Below, piece after piece: positions 47,708 to 56,543 of a stretch of 64,000 bases of DNA (positions within the stretch are counted from its first letter, which is position 1; the number at the start of each line of letters is the position of its first letter). A model generated the notes under the pieces. It made no database searches. It worked only from the letters and a program-made list of their open reading frames with translations, and had not been told where the DNA came from. The DNA lies in assembly GCA_005116955.1 (NCBI GenBank), contig SWDI01000003.1:219224-283223 (forward strand). Reading direction: 5' to 3'. Source of the stretch: Nitrospira sp. (GTDB lineage: Bacteria > Nitrospirota > Nitrospiria > Nitrospirales > Nitrospiraceae). The position numbers were made by a program, and so were the translations under genes.

Positions 47708-48924
47708 ATGATGGCGCAATTGCGCATAGACTTCCAGGGGCGTCGCAAAGTCGAGACATTTTCGTGGGCGCGCCACAACATGAGTCTGACCTGCGTCTTG
47801 CCGTCGACTGGTCCTCCATCCGATATCTTCCGGCCGATGTGATTGGCGCAGGGAAGGTGATTTTCTTTGCGTCGGTGTTGAACAGCGATCGGACGCCGTA
47901 TCACAGCGACTTCCGCGGGATGTTGAAATCCTATACGGAGGATCTCAGGAAGAAGGGTATTACAGCGAACGCTGCCAGTGAAATTGAAGGCTTCCTTGTG
48001 GAAGGGCAGAACGCCGAGCAACGGTACGGTGAGAACGGGTTTACGCTCATCTCAACGGGTGGGTACTATCACTCACTCCCGCTGGACACGCTCCGTCAGT
48101 TTATTGATAAGTCGGCGGAGGCACAGCGCGCCCTGGGCTTTAAGAATGAAAAAGATCATCCGGAGGTCGCGCCGTCACAGTTCGAAATGAACTTTTCCTA
48201 TGCCGATGTGGTTCGCGCCGCGGATCACGTGCAGTTGTACAAGCTGATCTGCCGCCAGGTGGCTCGATCCATGGGGCACACGGCGACGTTCCTTCCAAAG
48301 CCATTCGTCGGGATCAATGGGTCCGGCATGCACACCAACTTTTCGCTGAGCAAGAATGGTAAGAATATTTTCCACGACGTGAAGGGGAAAAACGGGCTGT
48401 CTGATGTGGCCTGGGACTTCATTCTCAAACTCTTGAATCATGCGCCAGAGATCTGCTTGGTGTTTAACCCGTCGGTGAATGCGTACCGCCGCCTCGATCC
48501 GCACTTTGAAGCACCGAACCAGATCAAGGTCTCAGCGATCGATCGCGGCTCCATGATCCGTATTCCGATGGCCAACGAAAAGACGGCACGCATCGAATTG
48601 CGTTCAGTCGCTCCCGATGCGAATCCCTACCTCGTGCTGTATACGATGCTCAAGACCGGCTTTGAAGGGGAGCGCTTGGAAAAGAAAGAGACGACGGGCG
48701 ACCGCGCACGGTTCCTCCCGACTAGTATCAACGACGCGATCGCGCTATTTACTGAATCAAAGTTTATCGCCGATATCCTTGGCGGGGACAGCAAGCAGAA
48801 ATATTCCAGCTTCAAGCAGTTAGTGGCAGATCGATCCCCGAGAGAACTCGGTACAATGGTGAAGGCTTCGGAAGTGCTCTTTCACCACGAAGTCACGAAT
48901 CAACTGCTCTGGAATCAGTTCTAG
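47695..48924 (+). CDS. glnA: Glutamine synthetase, apparently 5'-truncated
   Basis: About 409 codons from a GTG at 47695. Motifs of the catalytic domain are intact: EIEGFLVEG, the ATP signature KPFVGINGSGMHTNF, VFNPSVNAYRRLDPHFEAPN and VAPDANPYLVLYTML. The N-terminal beta-grasp region is reduced: homology begins near ASQSRDIFVGAPQHESDLRL, so about 50-60 residues including the normal start are missing and are replaced by the DUF2971 tail in another frame. The region that carries the adenylylation tyrosine in class-I enzymes (NLYDLP) is shortened here to RARFLPTSINDA, without Tyr. Either a decayed gene or a chimera with an altered start; no Shine-Dalgarno is visible. Confidence 0.75.
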   Translation: MQRVNDGAIAHRLPGASQSRDIFVGAPQHESDLRLAVDWSSIRYLPADVIGAGKVIFFASVLNSDRTPYHSDFRGMLKSYTEDLRKKGITANAASEIEGFLVEGQNAEQRYGENGFTLISTGGYYHSLPLDTLRQFIDKSAEAQRALGFKNEKDHPEVAPSQFEMNFSYADVVRAADHVQLYKLICRQVARSMGHTATFLPKPFVGINGSGMHTNFSLSKNGKNIFHDVKGKNGLSDVAWDFILKLLNHAPEICLVFNPSVNAYRRLDPHFEAPNQIKVSAIDRGSMIRIPMANEKTARIELRSVAPDANPYLVLYTMLKTGFEGERLEKKETTGDRARFLPTSINDAIALFTESKFIADILGGDSKQKYSSFKQLVADRSPRELGTMVKASEVLFHHEVTNQLLWNQF

Positions 48925-49213
48925 TCAACGTTGGATCCACTTTAGCGATCAACTGGCTTTTCTTCAGGTCACGCCGGGCGACTCCTAAATCTCAGCCCTC
49001 AAGCTCACGTAGCCTCTTCTCCAAGAACCACCGTTCCGGTTTCTACGGCGTGAAGCTCAACTCGCTGGGAGGAGGCGCAGGTCTCAGTCGTTCGTCGCAG
49101 CCGCTGGAATAGCTGTGTCGGCTCTGCGATATGATGTGCGAACCGAACAGGCTTGCCTCGCTCATTTTGACGGAGGTATTATTCAGCTATTCCTGCCTTA
49201 TTGAGGAGGTGCC
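48925..49213. other. Intergenic region after glutamine synthetase
   Basis: About 290 bp with no convincing gene, no strong hairpin and no consensus promoter that I can defend. It must contain the promoter of the small coupled pair that follows. Confidence 0.3.
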
Positions 49214-49324
49214 ATGGCCACGACGCGCACCCTTCCCAAATCGACACGAGTTTCCCTCGACCGCAGCATTGAACGGATGCGGAATCAGTTGACCAGATTC
49301 ACGTCAATCAGGGAGGTGAGATGA
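49214..49324 (+). CDS. 36-residue basic small protein coupled to a zinc-ribbon gene
   Basis: A strong Shine-Dalgarno (GAGGAGG) lies 5 nt before the ATG at 49214. The frame encodes a 36-residue basic peptide (MATTRTLPKSTRVSLDRSIE and then RMRNQLTRFTSIREVR) and ends in TGA overlapping the next ATG (ATGATG). The spacing and overlap argue for real translation. It could also serve as a leader peptide. No family recognised. Confidence 0.55.
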   Translation: MATTRTLPKSTRVSLDRSIERMRNQLTRFTSIREVR

Positions 49325-49683
49325 TGGGACCGACCAAAGTGATCGTGAACGGCAGTGGCTTGTACGAGGCAGTGTCCGGCAAACTGATCAAAGACGGTTT
49401 CGTGAATCAGAGCGAGCTAGAGGACTATGTGAACCATCATTACCTCCTCTTGCCCGTGATCGACAAGGCAGGCAAACCATGGCTGCTTTACGGAAAACCG
49501 GTGTACTGCCTGCACGGAGTGCAATACGAAACGGTGAATGATCAGAAAGTTCACCTCACCCGGTGTCCGGATTGTGGCGGCATGGGGATTCGTTCCGACG
49601 AATTCACGGTGGAGTCGGATTGCATCCGGTGCACGGCTTGCGGACATGAGTTTGACCCTCGGTTGGAAATGATGGAGACGTAG
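49321..49683 (+). CDS. Small zinc-ribbon protein
   Basis: 120 residues. The C-terminal about 50 residues form a four-cysteine zinc ribbon: RCPDCGGMGI and DCIRCTACGHEFDP. The N-terminal half is a mixed alpha/beta segment (VIVNGSGLYEAVSGKLIKDG, LLLPVIDKAGKPWLLYGKPV). GGAGGTGAG precedes the ATG. Probably a nucleic-acid- or protein-binding adaptor; the specific role is unknown. Confidence 0.7.
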   Translation: MMGPTKVIVNGSGLYEAVSGKLIKDGFVNQSELEDYVNHHYLLLPVIDKAGKPWLLYGKPVYCLHGVQYETVNDQKVHLTRCPDCGGMGIRSDEFTVESDCIRCTACGHEFDPRLEMMET

Positions 49684-49742
49684 GACGGGATAGCTTGGTT
49701 GCAACCTCTGTAACCGAGCCGTGCACCTAGAGTAACTGACTT

Positions 49743-50372
49743 CTACCGATCCGCCTTCGCGAAAATCTGGAAGTGTTGGCTGTCGACGACATCGTAATCG
49801 TCCAATAGCCGATAGCCGGCGGCTTCCATTTCGCGTCGGACCTCTTCTTTCGCGGTCCTGTGACCAAACATACCGGACAAGAATCCACGAGGATGATAAT
49901 CGAGAATCGCGACGCGACCGCCTGGCCGTAGCGATGAGGCGAGGGAGCGAAAATAGTCTATTCGATTATTCATGTCGTGATAGACATTGCAACTGAATAC
50001 CAGGTCGACGGGCTCCGGGAGTTTTGGATCGTGCGGCTCGGCGCGGACCGGTCGGACATTGGGGGTTCCTCTGGCGACCATCTCCTTGAAGATCATGTTA
50101 ATCGCGCTCTCCTCAATATCAACCGCATAGACCGTTCCTCTTGAGCCGACAGCTTTGGATAGGTGCCAGGTAAAGTAGCCTCCGCCGGAACCCAAATCTG
50201 CAACCCGCGATCCCGGCGCGATAGATAACTTTCCAACGACTCCTTGTGGTTTCTGCCATACGTCCCGTGAGGGGTCGTTCATCCGTTGATAGGTCAACTC
50301 GGTGCAACCGGTGAGCGAGAGCACGATAATCAACAACGAGCCTAACGACTTGCATGGCAATCTGTGGTTCAT
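49743..50372 (-). CDS. Exported (lipoprotein-type) SAM methyltransferase-fold protein
   Basis: 209 residues from the ATG at 50372, with AAAGGAAC upstream. The N-terminus has a lipoprotein signal (LLIIVLSLTGC, lipobox LTGC). The rest is a complete class-I methyltransferase fold: VADLGSGGGYFTWHLSKAVG (motif I), YAVDIEES, VDLVFSCNVYHDMNNRIDYF, LRPGGRVAILDYHP and the terminal strand HFQIFAKAD. SAM is not known to be available outside the cytoplasm, so an exported enzyme of this kind is odd. Either the lipobox is coincidental or the fold has another function. Confidence 0.7.
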   Translation of the reverse strand: MNHRLPCKSLGSLLIIVLSLTGCTELTYQRMNDPSRDVWQKPQGVVGKLSIAPGSRVADLGSGGGYFTWHLSKAVGSRGTVYAVDIEESAINMIFKEMVARGTPNVRPVRAEPHDPKLPEPVDLVFSCNVYHDMNNRIDYFRSLASSLRPGGRVAILDYHPRGFLSGMFGHRTAKEEVRREMEAAGYRLLDDYDVVDSQHFQIFAKADR

Positions 50373-50532
50373 GGCCTGTTCCTTTCTCAACACCCGTATT
50401 TGGGTCGGTCAAAACGGGTACGCCATGAGGAGATGAGTTGATGTTGCGGAAGAGGTTGCTTCCCCGGAGGTCTCAGCTCACGAAAATACCCAGAGCCTCA
50501 TGATCTTGTCTACTGTTTCGCGTGAATATAGT

Positions 50533-53500
50533 TTACGCCCGTGCTTCTGCCAAGGCCAGCTCCTCAGGCTCGACTTCATCCGGTGTTGTATGTGGTTCAA
50601 GCGGTTGGTGCTCCGCGGCGATCAGTGAGTAGAACACCGGCACGACGAAGAGCGTGAACACGGTCCCGACCGTCATGCCGGTGACCAACACCATGCCGAT
50701 ACTGTTACGGGCCGCTGCACCGGGACCCGTCGCCAAGACCAGGGGGAGGTGACCAAAGACGGTGGCGGCTGAGGTCATCAGCACCGGTCGCAGTCTCGTC
50801 AGCGAGGCCTCGCGCACCGCCATCAGCCGAGAATATCCGCGTGCCTGCAGTTGATTGGCGAACTCCACGATGAGGATGCCGTTTTTGGCAATCAATCCCA
50901 CCAGCGTGATCAGCCCGACCTGGGAGTAAATATTGATCGTGGTGAGGTCGAGAAAACTCACCACCAGGGCGCCCGACATGGCAAGTGGAACTGAACCAAG
51001 CAAGACGATCAAGGGATCCCGGAAGCTCTTGAACTGAGCAGCGAGTACCAAATAGATCAGGACTACCGCGAAGCCAAGCGTCACGGTGAGCGCCGCTCCC
51101 TCCTGGCGGAGTTGCCGTGACTCGCCGGCATAGTCCATGACTACGCGCGGGCCACTTGAGGCTGCCGCGGTTTCAAGCACACGGAGTCCCTCTTCCTTGG
51201 TGAAGCCGGGTTTCAGACCTCCGAAGATGCGGACGGCGTTGCGTTGCTGGAAGCGATTCAATGCACGCGGCGCAGTGCTTGTTTCGATATGGGTGAATGT
51301 CGACACCGGGACCAATTGGCCGCTGGGTGTCTTGATTTTGAGATCGAGCAGTGGATCGACCGTTGCGCGATCCTTGTCCCCGAGTTGAGGGATGACCTTG
51401 TAGCTGCGGTCGAAATAGTTGAACCGGTTGACGTACCCACCGCCGAGCATGGTGCCCAGCTCACGACCGACTCCGGCCAGGTCGAATCCCAAATCCGCGA
51501 GCCGCTCACGATCTAACACGACACGGGCTTGGGGGAGGTCGATTTTGAGGTCGGTGTCCACATACAAGAACTTGCCGCTCTGCCAGCCTGCGCCCAGAAC
51601 GGACCCGACTGCTTCAAGCATCTGTTCGGCCGGTGCATCGCTCTGCACGATCAACTCCACGTCGTACTGACCAGGGGTGGGGAGCGGCGGGTCTAGTCTG
51701 GGGAATACACGGAGTCCCGGCACTTGCGACACGGCACCAAACACGTCGTCGTACATCTCCTCGGTTGAGCGAGCGCGATCGTGCCAATCCTTCGCGACCA
51801 CGCCGCCGAAGCCTCCCCATGCCGTGGTGAGTGACCAGGTGTAGTCCGCCCCAGGGATGGCCGTGATGGCTTTGACGATCCGGAAGTGTTGCCGGTTGGT
51901 GGCCTGGACCGTGGAGTCCGGCGACGCTTCGAAGAAGAGGCTGATGTGGTTCTGATCTTCTACGGGAGCCAACTCCTGACGGGAGAAGTGATAGAGCGGC
52001 CAGGCTGCGAGCACGATCAGGAGCGCGGCCACCACAACTCCCCACCGCATGGTGAGCGTGCCGTCGAGGAGCCTGGCGTAGATCCCGCGCGCTTCTTCAA
52101 AGCGTCGGTTGACGAACGCGGTCAAGCGACCTTCCTGGCCGCGCGGATGGACGAATCGCGAGCTCATCACCGGCGACAGCGTGATCGCGACGACACCAGA
52201 GAGTACGACGGCCACAGCCAGCGTGATCGCAAACTCCAGAAACAAGGAACCGGTTAACCCGCCTTGGAAGCCGATGGGGGCATAGACGGTTGCGAGCGTG
52301 ATCGTCATCGCAATGATCGGGCCCAGCAGCTCCCGTGCTGCGGCTTGCGCGGCCTCGATTCGAGATTGGCCCAGACGCACATGCCGTTCCACGTTCTCAA
52401 CGACCACAATGGCATCGTCTACCACCAGACCGACGGACAGCACGATGGCGAGCAGGGTGAGGAGATTCAGGCTGAATCCGAACGCGGCCATGAAGAGGGC
52501 GGTTCCGATCAACGATATCGGTATGGCCACGAGCGGCACAATGGCCGTACGGACCGATCCCATGAACAGGAACACCACGAGGGCGACGATCAGAATCGTT
52601 TCGGATAACGTCTTGGTGATTTCTGTCAGGGCGTTCCGAATGAACATCGTACCGTCCCAGACGAGTTTCATGTTGATATCGCTCGGGAGGGTCGGCCGAA
52701 TCCGTTCGATCTCCTCGCGTAGCCGGTGTCCGACATCGATTTCGTTTGCGCCGGGTACCGACCAGATGCCGAGATACACGCCTTCCGTCTCATCGTACTT
52801 GGCAATGATCGTGGCTTCTTCGGCTTCCCGTTCGATCCGCGCGACGTCCTTGAGCCGCACGATGGCCCCATTCCGATCGGCGACGATCAGCTCCTCAAAT
52901 TCAGCCGTGGAACGAAGATCGGTGTTGGCAAGCAGGTTGACCTGGACCTGATTGCCTTTTGTGCGACCGACCGCCGCCAAATAGTTGTTTCGACGAAGCG
53001 CACCCTGGACGTCGCCGGGTGAGAGGTTGAGGGCCGCGAGTCGGTCAGGGTCGATCCAAATACGCATGGCGACCTGTCGCTCACCTTCGAACGTGACTCG
53101 TTGGACGCCGGGTAACGTTGCGAGCTGGGGTTGTAACGTGCGTAGCAGCCAATCAGTGACGGCGGGGACTGGACGCTCCGTCGAACTAAAACTCAAGTAG
53201 AACGAGGCATAGGGTCGATCGGCTCGCTGGATCTCGATCACCGCTGGCTCGGCTTCCGGAGGCAGTTCCGATCGTACCTGCTGGAGTCGTGCGGTGACCT
53301 CTGCCAGTGCTGCCGTACTGCTGTGGTTTAATTTGAGATGGACGGTCACGGTGCTGACTCCAGCGCGACTGGTCGATTCGACATAGTCCACGCCGCTGAT
53401 TGCGGAGACGACCCGTTCGATCGGCGTACTAATGAACCCACGAACAGTTTCGGCGCCGGCGCCGTAGTAGAGGGTAGTGATGACGACCAACGAGTTTTCG

Positions 53501-53640
53501 ATCGTGGGATATTGCTGGACCGGGAGTGATGTCATCGCGCGCCAGCCGGCGAGGAGGATGACCAGGCTGACGACGATGGCCAACACAGGGTGTTTAATGA
53601 AGACGTCGGTGAACGATGTTCGGGTCGTGTCTTGCGGCAT
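50533..53640 (-). CDS. RND-family inner-membrane efflux pump
   Basis: 1035 residues from the ATG at 53640, normal for HAE1-type (AcrB-like) pumps. Conserved parts: FIKHPVLAIVVSLVILLAGW (TM1), the porter domain (VQQYPTIENSLVVITTLYYG, ISGVDYVESTSRAGVSTVTV), TM4 with SVGLVVDDAIVVVENVERHV carrying the proton-relay Asp pair, and LVGLIAKNGILIVEFANQLQ. It exports drugs or other toxic amphiphiles using the proton gradient. The membrane-fusion partner is encoded 10 bp upstream; no outer-membrane TolC-like gene is nearby. Confidence 0.92.
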   Translation of the reverse strand: MPQDTTRTSFTDVFIKHPVLAIVVSLVILLAGWRAMTSLPVQQYPTIENSLVVITTLYYGAGAETVRGFISTPIERVVSAISGVDYVESTSRAGVSTVTVHLKLNHSSTAALAEVTARLQQVRSELPPEAEPAVIEIQRADRPYASFYLSFSSTERPVPAVTDWLLRTLQPQLATLPGVQRVTFEGERQVAMRIWIDPDRLAALNLSPGDVQGALRRNNYLAAVGRTKGNQVQVNLLANTDLRSTAEFEELIVADRNGAIVRLKDVARIEREAEEATIIAKYDETEGVYLGIWSVPGANEIDVGHRLREEIERIRPTLPSDINMKLVWDGTMFIRNALTEITKTLSETILIVALVVFLFMGSVRTAIVPLVAIPISLIGTALFMAAFGFSLNLLTLLAIVLSVGLVVDDAIVVVENVERHVRLGQSRIEAAQAAARELLGPIIAMTITLATVYAPIGFQGGLTGSLFLEFAITLAVAVVLSGVVAITLSPVMSSRFVHPRGQEGRLTAFVNRRFEEARGIYARLLDGTLTMRWGVVVAALLIVLAAWPLYHFSRQELAPVEDQNHISLFFEASPDSTVQATNRQHFRIVKAITAIPGADYTWSLTTAWGGFGGVVAKDWHDRARSTEEMYDDVFGAVSQVPGLRVFPRLDPPLPTPGQYDVELIVQSDAPAEQMLEAVGSVLGAGWQSGKFLYVDTDLKIDLPQARVVLDRERLADLGFDLAGVGRELGTMLGGGYVNRFNYFDRSYKVIPQLGDKDRATVDPLLDLKIKTPSGQLVPVSTFTHIETSTAPRALNRFQQRNAVRIFGGLKPGFTKEEGLRVLETAAASSGPRVVMDYAGESRQLRQEGAALTVTLGFAVVLIYLVLAAQFKSFRDPLIVLLGSVPLAMSGALVVSFLDLTTINIYSQVGLITLVGLIAKNGILIVEFANQLQARGYSRLMAVREASLTRLRPVLMTSAATVFGHLPLVLATGPGAAARNSIGMVLVTGMTVGTVFTLFVVPVFYSLIAAEHQPLEPHTTPDEVEPEELALAEARA

Positions 53641-53650
53641 GATGATCGGT

Positions 53651-54778
53651 TTAGGGGGTCCCGGCCTCGTGAGTTTCTTTTGAGTTTTTCCCGACAGATT
53701 CAGCGACTGCCACGAGGATCCCGTCACGAAGCTTAAACGAGCCCACGGCGGCGATGTGCTCACCTGCCGTCAGACCAGCATGGATCACGATCTCGTCGCC
53801 GATCATGGTGCCGCTTTCAACCTGGCGGGTATGGACTCGGTTGCGGCCATCCTTGTCCGGTGCGATGACGAACACGTGGTCGCCTCCTGGCCCCTTGCGC
53901 AACGCACTGACCGGGATAGCGACGACTGTACGCTGAGGACCAACCGGAACCCGGACGCGTACCGACGCTCCGGGTGATGGGATATTGCGGGTGCCTTCGA
54001 TTCTGGCACGGATCATGGCGTTCCGAGTGGTCGGATCAACGCGGGCGTCAAGCGCGACAATTTTGGCCACGATAGCGGAAGAATCACTGGCTGCAAATAT
54101 CTCGACGGATTCGCCGGCCCGTAATCCGGCCGCGACCTGCTGGGCGACCGTGAAGTCCACATGCACAGCCTCGCTCACGCCCTGAAGTGTTGTCAGTAAT
54201 GTTCCTTCATCCAAGTACTGACCGGGATGGACGTCCGCGATGCCTACCCTCGCACGGAAAGGGGCGCGGATCGTCTTCTTGGCAATGATCGCCTTGGTGC
54301 GTGCAATCTGGGCCTGTGCCACATCCAAGTCTGCGCGTGCCCGATCGACTTCTTCTTGAGTGGTCGCGAATTCCTGGCTGAGGTTTTGTCGGCGATTGAG
54401 GATGGTTTTGGCGAGTGCGACCTGGGCTTCTTGTGCCCGAAGGTCGGCTTCTTCGACCGAGACATCGAGCGCGACGAGTAGTGTGCCTGCTTCGACAATC
54501 TGTCCGGGTGTGAGCCGGACTTCGCGGACTGTTCCTGCCAGTTCGTTCTTCAGCGTAATTGAACGGAGGGCGAGGACCGTTCCGATCGAGGTCGTGGTCT
54601 GGCGATGGTCGATGGCTCGTGCGACAGCGATGGTCACGGACTCCATCGGCTCCGACTGATTCGCCGAGGTCGTCTGTTCGCCCTGGATGGATTCGTATTT
54701 CCATGCGGCCAGACTGAGGCCGATCAGGAGCACGAAGCAGACAAGTAAGACCGATCCGATCCAGTTTTGACGATTCAT
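53651..54778 (-). CDS. RND membrane-fusion (periplasmic adaptor) protein
   Basis: 375 residues from the ATG at 54778. An N-terminal hydrophobic anchor (IGSVLLVCFVLLIGLSLAAW) is followed by lipoyl and hairpin domains (LKNELAGTVREVRLTPGQIV, coiled coil AQEAQVALAKTILNRRQNLS) and beta-barrel domains (IRAPFRARVGIADVHPGQYL, PVGPQRTVVAIPVSALRKGP). It bridges the RND pump to an outer-membrane channel. First gene of the operon. Confidence 0.88.
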   Translation of the reverse strand: MNRQNWIGSVLLVCFVLLIGLSLAAWKYESIQGEQTTSANQSEPMESVTIAVARAIDHRQTTTSIGTVLALRSITLKNELAGTVREVRLTPGQIVEAGTLLVALDVSVEEADLRAQEAQVALAKTILNRRQNLSQEFATTQEEVDRARADLDVAQAQIARTKAIIAKKTIRAPFRARVGIADVHPGQYLDEGTLLTTLQGVSEAVHVDFTVAQQVAAGLRAGESVEIFAASDSSAIVAKIVALDARVDPTTRNAMIRARIEGTRNIPSPGASVRVRVPVGPQRTVVAIPVSALRKGPGGDHVFVIAPDKDGRNRVHTRQVESGTMIGDEIVIHAGLTAGEHIAAVGSFKLRDGILVAVAESVGKNSKETHEAGTP

Positions 54779-54974
54779 AGTAGCCCATGTTAGCAAACTC
54801 TGACCGTGCATTTCTCTAGGCTCTGCTTCTACGTTCTGTTCTTGTGCAATGGTAGATTCGCTAAGAATGGCGAGTCAGTCTGCAGGGGAAGGACAATCAA
54901 TTGCTACTGGACGGCATGCTACCGTCCTGACAGGCTAGCCAGGAGGCCGAACGCATGATGGAGGCTACGACTGG

Positions 54975-55364
54975 TTAGGACTTTACATCCGCTGCCCACG
55001 ATACACTGGCCGGGCACCATTGCCAGATACCAAGCGTGATGATGCGAGTCAGTCCTGCCGGAATACAAGCCGTGCGGTTAACCTCAACCTTCCGGTTGAT
55101 CAATTTCGTCGGATCGCCGCACCGTTTCAGGTAATCATCGGCTTTAATGTCATGAAGATTTGCATGAGGCACGACAAAGGCTACCACTGGGACAGGCAGC
55201 ACGGCGATGGAAGAGTCGTCGACACCTTGGGAGCCGGAGCAATGAGCGCCGGTCTGTGGGTACTTGACGTCATCATGGACAAGAGCCGTCGTGCAGCCTC
55301 CCAAGACGAGGGACGCACTCGCGAAGATTGCCAAACACCCGCGGAAATACTGCTGCTGGATCAT
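54975..55364 (-). CDS. Bor/Iss-like small lipoprotein
   Basis: 129 residues with the lipobox LGGC after ASASLVLG. The C-terminal half (YLKRCGDPTKLINRKVEVNR, then ITLGIWQWCPASVSWAADV) recalls the phage-lambda Bor/Iss family, in which a Cys helix precedes an ITLGIYTP..V strand. Bor-type lipoproteins give serum resistance in enterobacteria; here they may simply be small outer-membrane lipoproteins. Confidence 0.5.
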   Translation of the reverse strand: MIQQQYFRGCLAIFASASLVLGGCTTALVHDDVKYPQTGAHCSGSQGVDDSSIAVLPVPVVAFVVPHANLHDIKADDYLKRCGDPTKLINRKVEVNRTACIPAGLTRIITLGIWQWCPASVSWAADVKS

Positions 55365-55495
55365 GAAACTCCTCCCTGTTAGCCGGCTTTGTCTCTTAGA
55401 CGGAGGCTACTCACAAACGTAAACACCGTCAAGTAATTGGGACGTTGGTGGAATACCGCTTGACGGCGAGGCGGAACGACGGTATCCCAGTGGCT

Positions 55496-56398
55496 ATGAA
55501 TCAACCTTCCACTACTGTGGCGTATGGGTCGGTCGTGCTCGCGGCAGTACTGTGGGGTGGCTCGATCGTGGCGCAGAAGATGGCTCTTGGGTCGTTCTCC
55601 GCCGTCGAAGCCTCGGTTCTTCGCGATATCGGAGGACTGGCAATCTTGTTGTCGATCTGGTGGTCGCAGGAGGGTGGTGCACTCACGATAAACCGCGCCG
55701 ATATGGGGTTACTGGGGCTTTTGGGGCTTGGCGTCTTGGGGAACCATCTACTCATTCTCATGGGGCTCAACTATGTCAGTGGGGCGGTCGGTGGTGTGAT
55801 CATCGGATCGAGCCCTGTCGTAACGGCCTTGCTCTCGGCCATGTTGATTCGAGATGTGCCGTTGCGTGCCGTGTGGGCTGGTGCACTACTGTCGTTCGCA
55901 GGCGTCGGACTGGTCTCTGTGGCAGGCTTTCAAGCGGCTGGCGAGCATCCGCTACTGGGGAGTATGTTGGTCTTTCTCGGAGTCGTGAGCTGGACGCTCT
56001 ATAGTATTGGCAGCCGCGCGATCATGGCGCGCGTGTCGGCCCTCACTGTCAACTGGACGACGCTGCTCGTGGCAACCGTTCTTCAAATCCCACTGCTCTG
56101 GACAGATCGCAAGGTCATGAATGCCGGGATCGGATCGGTGACGACATCTGATTGGCTGGCGCTCGGCTACCTTATCGTCTTCGCGACGGCAGTCGCGCAA
56201 CAGGCTTGGTTGTTCGGCGTCAAGGGGGTTGGTCCTTCACGGGCGTCGGTCCTGGGCAATCTGACACCGGTTGCCGCCATCGGGCTATCAGCCTTGATTC
56301 TAGGGGAAGCCATCGGACTGATTGAAATGATCGGTATCGGTCTCATCCTGGCCGGCGTATGGGTGGTGAACCGGCAAACGGCTGAGAGAAATAACTAG
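55496..56398 (+). CDS. EamA-family (DMT) permease
   Basis: 300 residues from the ATG at 55496. Ten predicted helices arranged as two EamA repeats: AYGSVVLAAVLWGGSIVAQK and GMGL-type LGLLGLGVLGNHLLILMGLN in the first half, and LLGSMLVFLGVVSWTLYSIG with SVLGNLTPVAAIGLSALILG and EMIGIGLILAGVWVV in the second. These permeases export metabolites such as amino acids. The substrate is not predictable. Confidence 0.8.
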   Translation: MNQPSTTVAYGSVVLAAVLWGGSIVAQKMALGSFSAVEASVLRDIGGLAILLSIWWSQEGGALTINRADMGLLGLLGLGVLGNHLLILMGLNYVSGAVGGVIIGSSPVVTALLSAMLIRDVPLRAVWAGALLSFAGVGLVSVAGFQAAGEHPLLGSMLVFLGVVSWTLYSIGSRAIMARVSALTVNWTTLLVATVLQIPLLWTDRKVMNAGIGSVTTSDWLALGYLIVFATAVAQQAWLFGVKGVGPSRASVLGNLTPVAAIGLSALILGEAIGLIEMIGIGLILAGVWVVNRQTAERNN

Positions 56399-56543
56399 GA
56401 TTGTGGTTCCACCAATTCCATTCTCGATCCCGATCCTTATTTCAGGGTATCATGCACGGTCTGGCGGCAGAGATAGTTGTTGCTTCGTCGTGTAGCCATC
56501 GTCGAACGACAGGTGGTCATGTTGTTTCAGATCGCGGACTGTC

